From: Endomychus coccineus
Taxonomy: Eukaryota > Arthropoda > Insecta > Coleoptera > Endomychidae
Length of the DNA stretch: 64,000 nt
Reading direction: 5' to 3'
Assembly: GCA_958510875.1 (NCBI GenBank)
Contig: OY294070.1
Span: 42,422,306 to 42,486,305 of the forward strand
Shown here: piece by piece, positions 57,240 through 64,000 of the stretch
Numbering within the stretch: position 1 is the first letter of the stretch
Layout of the letters: each line of letters starts with the position of its first letter
Program-made: the position numbers and the translations under genes
Notes under the pieces: generated by a model
The model's input: only the letters and a program-made list of their open reading frames with translations
The model's database searches: none
Told to the model about the DNA's origin: nothing

Positions 57240-58740
57240 AGTCAGTGTTATTGAGATACTATCAAAATGTTAGAGGGCTCAACACCAAAGTCGACGAATT
57301 TTTCTCAAGCAGTAGTACGTCCGAGTTTAACGCAATTTGTATAACCGAATCATGGCTATCAAAAGGTGTACATGACTCTGAGCTTTTCTCCAATGACTAT
57401 TATGTTTTTCGCTGTGATAGACCATCAAGAGGAGGAGGGGTGTTACTAGCTATTAAACGGTGTTTCACGTGTGTTCAATTAGACCTTACGTACATAATTG
57501 AAAACTCTCCCGTCTTTGAAATAGTTGGTGCCAAGGTTAATATACACTCATCTGTTCTATTTGTTATCGTAGTGTATATTCCACCAACTGCATCATTAGA
57601 GGACTACTATCAATTATTCGAAAATTTGGAACTGTTTCAGGACTTGTATGGTAAAAATGTGTTAATTTTAGGTGATTTTAATATTCCTAATTTTAAGGAT
57701 ATCAGTGATGGTATATTAAATAGTAATACTTACAGCAAATTAGTGAATGACTTCAAGGACTTTTTTGATCTGCACCAATATAATGTTATAACAAATAATA
57801 ATAACAAAATTTTATATTTGCAACTTGCAACACAACCCATGATACTGCCCCAATGGTAAAAGAAGATGCACACCATCCTTCCTTATCTTGCGAAGTCATT
57901 ATTTCTGTAGATCGCGCTGTGCATTTTCCGAACAATCCAGGCTTCAAAAATTTCAATTTCAAAAAAGCAAATTTACCTGTTCTTTATAACGATAAATTGG
58001 AGGTTGACTGGGGGTTCTTAAATCAATATGATAATGAAGATAGTAGAGTTAATAAGCTATATGATACTTTGTATTCAATTTTTGAAAAATCAGTTCCTTT
58101 CTATAAGATTCAAAATACTAGTAGATACCCTGTTTGGTATACGGATAGTATTATTAGAGATCTTAAAGAAAAGAAGCGCCTCCATAAAAAGTACCACTCT
58201 ACAAATGACCAACTCTATCTTAATGAGTTCAGGGAATTACGCAAACTAATGAAGTTAAAAGTAAATAAAGCATATATTGCATATATAAAATCCACAGAAG
58301 AAAATATTAAGTCTGATCCAAAAAATGTCTGGTCATTCATACATAACAAAAGCAACTCATCTGGTATTCCAAGTGAGATGTTTTTGAATAATGCTAAACA
58401 TAATAATCCTCAAACTATAGTAAATGCATTTGCAGAGTTCTTTGGTAGTGTTTATGATACTTCGGACCACAATCTCAAATTGAATTTTGAATATTTGGAT
58501 ACTAATACATGTAGATCATCTTCACCAATAAGTATTCCCAGTTTTACAGAAGAAGATGTTATTTTGATAGCTAACAAGTTAAAGCCAAAACAATCATCTG
58601 GAGATGACGGTATTCCATGCTACATAATTAAAGATTGCATCCGAGTTCTTGTACTGCCATTGAGTAAAATTTCAACTTATGCCTTGATAAAGGACAATTT
58701 CCCTCACGATGGAAGGTCTCCAAAATAACTCCAATCTTTA
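57240..58740 (+). pseudogene. Non-LTR retrotransposon B: endonuclease and linker
   Basis: The endonuclease domain begins at about 57245 with YYQNVRGLNTKVDEFFSSSS and has AICITESWLS, SRGGGVLLAIKR, VVYIPPTASLEDY and LILGDFNIPNF. It loses frame near 57830. The next frame (57853-58728) starts KEDAHHPSLSC, carrying the catalytic-region HHP block. It continues through the linker (VWYTDSIIRDLKEKKRLHKK, NVWSFIHNKSN, FAEFFGSVYD) to LKPKQSSGDDGIPCYIIKDC at the start of the RT. Domain order and motifs fit the Jockey/CR1 group. ORF1 is absent. Confidence 0.85.
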
Positions 58741-60258
<1,518 letters not shown>

Positions 60259-61554
60259 GAGGTACCAGGATGGTTTCCGATACAATCTTCACTATAAGAA
60301 GGAAAATTTTGGAAAATTGCTTCCTTCTTCTTCATATTCCTGTCTCGGTTCACATCCAATGTGTCAAATTGAATGTTTTTGTGGCCGCTGAATATTATTT
60401 TATAGATATAATATCAAAAGTAACTACAGTTCTCCGAAAAACCGGAAAATCACAATTTACCATATTTACAAGACAATCTTTAATTGTTATATTGTTTTTC
60501 AAAACATTTTAGACAATTATTATGATAAAGCATTTCAAGTATCTCTTATTATGATATGTAGAGTACCTCTTTCGAAGTAGGCAAAAAAAAGCAGATGTTT
60601 TTGAAGCATCAATGATGATGCGGCGTACGTGTACCATAGAGATCGTAGACACTTATTCACAAGTGTTTTTTGGTGCGGTTGAACAGAATAAAACTACGTT
60701 GGATTCACATCGAGCAAGTAATTTTTAAGACTAAAATTCACTGTTTATTGTTGGTTGTTTGAGACTAAAAAGAAGGAACGCGTGAACAACGTTATTATAA
60801 TTACATTGTAATGAAAAAAATCAATACTGTCCGTTATAAAAGAAATCTAAAATGAAGACCGTAAGTACGGGGAACTTAGTAATCGAAAATTGAATTATGT
60901 ATATTTAATTAACGTATATGTGCATTCGAAAAAAAATTATCAGCTCGTGGGTTTGTGATAAATTCAAGATGCAAGATTTTTTCTCATAAAAAGAGTTGAT
61001 TTTGATGATATGAAAGAAGAGACTATTTTATATATAACCGAGTAATATCATCATTATTATAAAGATTTTTCACTATAATTTTCTGAAAAAAAACAAACTA
61101 ATATTAAAGTTTAATCAAGTTATCATTTTCTGGAGTTTTCCGGAGAACTATACTTGCTTTTGATTTTATAAATTAATACGCGACCACAAAAATATACAAC
61201 TTGATACGTTCGACAAGAATATTCGACGAAATTTTACACAAATTTCCCAGAATTATCCTTTTTTCAGTGGAAATTGTACCGCGACACATCACGGCATCTT
61301 ATTTCAGTACCACTCAAGTACGAGAAAAAATGTTGTTTCGATTTGGTAAAATTTTCCGGATTTTTCACCAAACGGGCCAGATTTCCCATTTTCTCACTCC
61401 AGCTACGGATTCAGTTGACCAAAAAACCTCCTGACCCCTATTTTTTCACACTTTTGAGAGTTTTTCATAAGCCCTGTATATGTCAATATTGGATAGATTA
61501 CATACAGGCAATTCCGGCCGAGTTACTGATTGGCGAGATAGATTTTTCGAAACT

Positions 61555-61639
61555 ACCGGGATATCAAAATTTATCTTGGTCAAGGGTGGTTGTGGAATTT
61601 AAAACGTGTGTTCTACTTTACGGTTGAAATAATTATGTC
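61555..61639. repeat. Inverted repeat arm, partner 62248-62331
   Basis: The left arm contains CCGGGATATCAAAA, CTTGGTCAAGGGTGGTTGTGG and AAAACGTGTGT. The partner lies about 610 bp away in inverted orientation with few mismatches. The interval is GC-richer around 61800-62180 and has no recognised gene. It could be another foldback element. Confidence 0.7.
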
Positions 61640-62247
61640 ACTGCCACACTGACATCATCAATAACCTATGAATTTCATACCTATTTATTTCAGTTGTAAA
61701 ACAATAATGAACTACAAATTATGAAATAATTATGTGAACTTTGAACCTTTTCAGAGGTCTTGATAGCCACAATCCGGGTAAAAACTGTTTTGAAATAGTT
61801 AATTTAATACGGCTTTACGACGACTTTTCGCGTGCCGTTTTCGCTCCATGTAGTTAGATTTAGTATCGGACCGTGCCCGACGGCCCTTATTTTTTCGATA
61901 AATGTCCATTAAATAGGAAAATTTAATTAAAATAGTCTGAGCTATTCTCAGATCTCAGCTACACGCGTCTAACGTGCGACGTACCAAAGGAAATTAACAA
62001 GACCGAGGTAAAATGTATAAACTCTAACATACGCGCAGCGAGCTCTTCGAAGCATATGTCAGAAGGATTTCGTTCGTAGCTAATTACATAGGACGTCTGG
62101 CGTTCATGCAATTATGTTTTTAGATAATTCGAACCTTCTAATTTCGAAAGGCCACGTGAAAATCCCGGAGACCAAAGCGCTAAAGACTTCTGAGTGTTAC
62201 AATATCCGTATAAAATTGCGAAATTTCGCACTTTTAAAATTAATTAT

Positions 62248-62331
62248 GACAGAATTATTTCAAACGTAAAGTAAGACACACGTTTTAGATCCCACAACCA
62301 CCTTTGACCAAGATCATTTTTGATATCCCGG
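62248..62331. repeat. Inverted repeat arm, partner 61555-61639
   Basis: Reverse complement of the arm at 61555-61639 (CACAACCACCTTTGACCAAG, then GATATCCCGG). Confidence 0.7.
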
Positions 62332-63516
62332 TATATGCAAAGTAGAACATTACCTAGCTCCTCTTTTACACCTTACATGGTAGAGGGCTGATTATCTGAT
62401 TAAGCAGTAATTTATCTAACAATTACCTTTATCGTTAATATCGAAATTCATATCTGGTACATTCACCTTTCTCTCAATACCTAAATTCATTGTCCACATA
62501 TTTCAGATAAAACCAGTGATGTTTCAGCCGATGATTATCAAAATATAATATTAGCCTTGTCTTTATTAAACAATGCGGTTGTTATCTGATTATGATGTTG
62601 CCTTTCGCTTTGTTTATCTGTCTATGAAATCATCTTTTGTCTTATAATACCTTTAAGCATAATCAGTGAAATTATCTGAATTTAAAATTATTATTGGCTT
62701 ATATTTATTAATGTAATCAGTCAATAATCTGAATTTAGGATTAACTTTCCTCTTATTCGTCAATCTTAGATATAATGTTTGGCATTCCTATTATTCGTCT
62801 AGGATTTCAAACATTCGTACCATATCAACATAATTATCTCAAATTCCTTTTCGATAATTTTACGTATAATTTGTTGAAGGTGACGCAAATGTGGACAATC
62901 CTAATTTGTTGTTACTGCGTGTTTTATTAGTCTTTTGAGTTCGGGCCTTTTCTGCTCGTATTGTTTTACTTACAGGGTTGAACCACAGAGACGTCTCTCT
63001 CCTTTTTCCTGCCCGTGTGTACAGAATTATTTGACCTTATGGAGTTTCCTCAGCTTCACCAAATCCAAAAGAGGGTAACATAACTAATTGCTCAAGAAAG
63101 GTTATAACTTTTGAAACACAGTAGGTACAGACAAATGTCTAGATAATTTAGAAGAGGTGGAAATGTATAAACAAAATTCCAATTCATCTCCAGCTGAGGA
63201 TAACTCATTGTTTACATTATTATCCCTAAATAGTATTTAAACAGGCACATTTTGATTTATAATTTAGTTAATAGTATTTTTAGTGGATAAGGGTGATTAT
63301 TTCTCATCTATAAGGCGCGGATTTCATGCACCATGCATATACATATATGCAAACTTTGCATACATTGGCAGAATTATAATTTTTTTGCATATTTTAACCG
63401 GAATGCATATTATAGCATATGTTTCATTTATTCTTGCATTTCTCCAATTCCATATAAGTATATGATATACTTGTTACTTTATTTACAAACGAACATCTGA
63501 ACGAGTGACTCTTAAA
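62332..63516. other. No gene recognised
   Basis: AT-rich sequence with short direct repeats of the TTATCTGATTA and GGATTT types (62390-62840). No coding or transposon signal. Confidence 0.4.
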
Positions 63517-63827
63517 ATGCCGAAATGTAATGGATTAAGGCCTGCCCTGAAATTATTATTGATGGCGTATCGTATCTGCAAGGCCTGTTCCAAAATCGTA
63601 AGTACTTTCATTTATTTCATTAATAAAATTTTCTAAATTTGTGAAATATAAACCAATTGTTTTTTTTTTGCTAAAATGATATCTAAGGAAAAAATCGAAA
63701 TCCAATACATTGGTACTCATTTCAGACTGACATTAATATGAGCAATATATTTTTATTGCAGATCAGATGCGAAAAGAAATTTCAAGTCGATCTACAGAAT
63801 TCCTTCGCACGTCGCTTAAGTGCGTAA
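63517..63827 (+). CDS. Candidate two-exon small protein, 48 aa
   Basis: Exon 1 (63517-63597) is 27 codons starting ATGCCGAAATGT. It encodes MPKCNGLRPALKLLLMAYRI and then CKACSKI, followed by a consensus donor GTAAGT. Exon 2 (63762-63827) follows TTTTATTGCAG and gives IRCEKKFQVDLQNSFARRLS, then A and TAA. The junction is phase 0. The peptide is basic with four Cys. The frame is too short to judge coding potential, and this could equally be a spliced non-coding RNA or chance. Confidence 0.25.
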
Positions 63828-64000
63828 CATGAAATCAGTTCCTGTTCAGATGTCACGAAGGGAGTCTATTGGAAAGGGCATTGAAAAAAGTGATCAGAGT
63901 CATGTTAAATGAATATTTATGCCAAGCTTTAGTTTCTGCTACTAATGTAGTTAATAACGTACAGTTTGAAATAATTTTTGCAGAACTATTGCAATTCCAT

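Overview
The window looks like intergenic and intronic DNA of an insect, or another arthropod. It is AT-rich, has almost no long host reading frames, and is packed with non-LTR retrotransposons, Penelope-like elements, a gypsy-type integrase relic and several long-inverted-repeat (foldback) elements. The one host gene recognised with confidence is the 5' end of a secreted histidine acid phosphatase on the minus strand: signal-peptide exon 15154-15258 and catalytic RHGxRxP exon 13408-13506. The phase-0 splice between them is consistent. A second minus-strand host gene is probable (exons 45574-45835 and 44671-45380). It has an in-frame TGA two codons before its donor. Two weaker host exon candidates lie at 47053-47156 and 63517-63827.

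The centrepiece is a 17.1-kb element at 26218-43338. It begins AG, ends CT and is flanked by a 6-bp direct repeat TATACA, the hallmark of Polinton/Maverick (adintovirus-related) integration. It sits inside a non-LTR retrotransposon: removing the element and one TATACA makes the retrotransposon frame continuous. The element is almost entirely a palindrome. Two nearly identical arms of about 7.4 kb (26218-33624 and 35931-43338) surround a single-copy centre of about 2.3 kb. Each arm carries, from outside in, subterminal tandem repeats, a broken adenain-like cysteine protease remnant, a frame-broken copy and an intact copy of an unrecognised 'VDIQ' protein family, a small membrane protein, a possible nucleotidyltransferase-fold protein and a short unknown ORF. 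The unique centre holds a two-finger C2H2 protein whose 5' end is tandemly repeated, plus a MITE-like insertion. I see no family-B polymerase, integrase, ATPase or capsid gene, so this copy looks non-autonomous or rearranged.

Layout: 1-12.6 kb is a nest of Penelope-like copies, with a Jockey-like element and a possible hAT-type MITE inserted in them. 12.6-16.3 kb holds the acid phosphatase 5' end. 16.3-17.6 kb is a foldback element. 20.4-21.3 kb holds gypsy integrase and RT relics. 23.7-43.7 kb is the retrotransposon with the nested Polinton-like palindrome. 44.6-47.2 kb has host exon candidates. 47.6-50.5 kb has a small palindrome and a Penelope RT. 50.5-53.2 kb is a foldback element with subterminal repeats. 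53.2-54.8 kb holds retrotransposon relics. 56.8-61.4 kb is a foldback element containing a nearly complete but frameshifted non-LTR element with a 126-bp TAAA tail. 61.5-64 kb is mostly unassigned.
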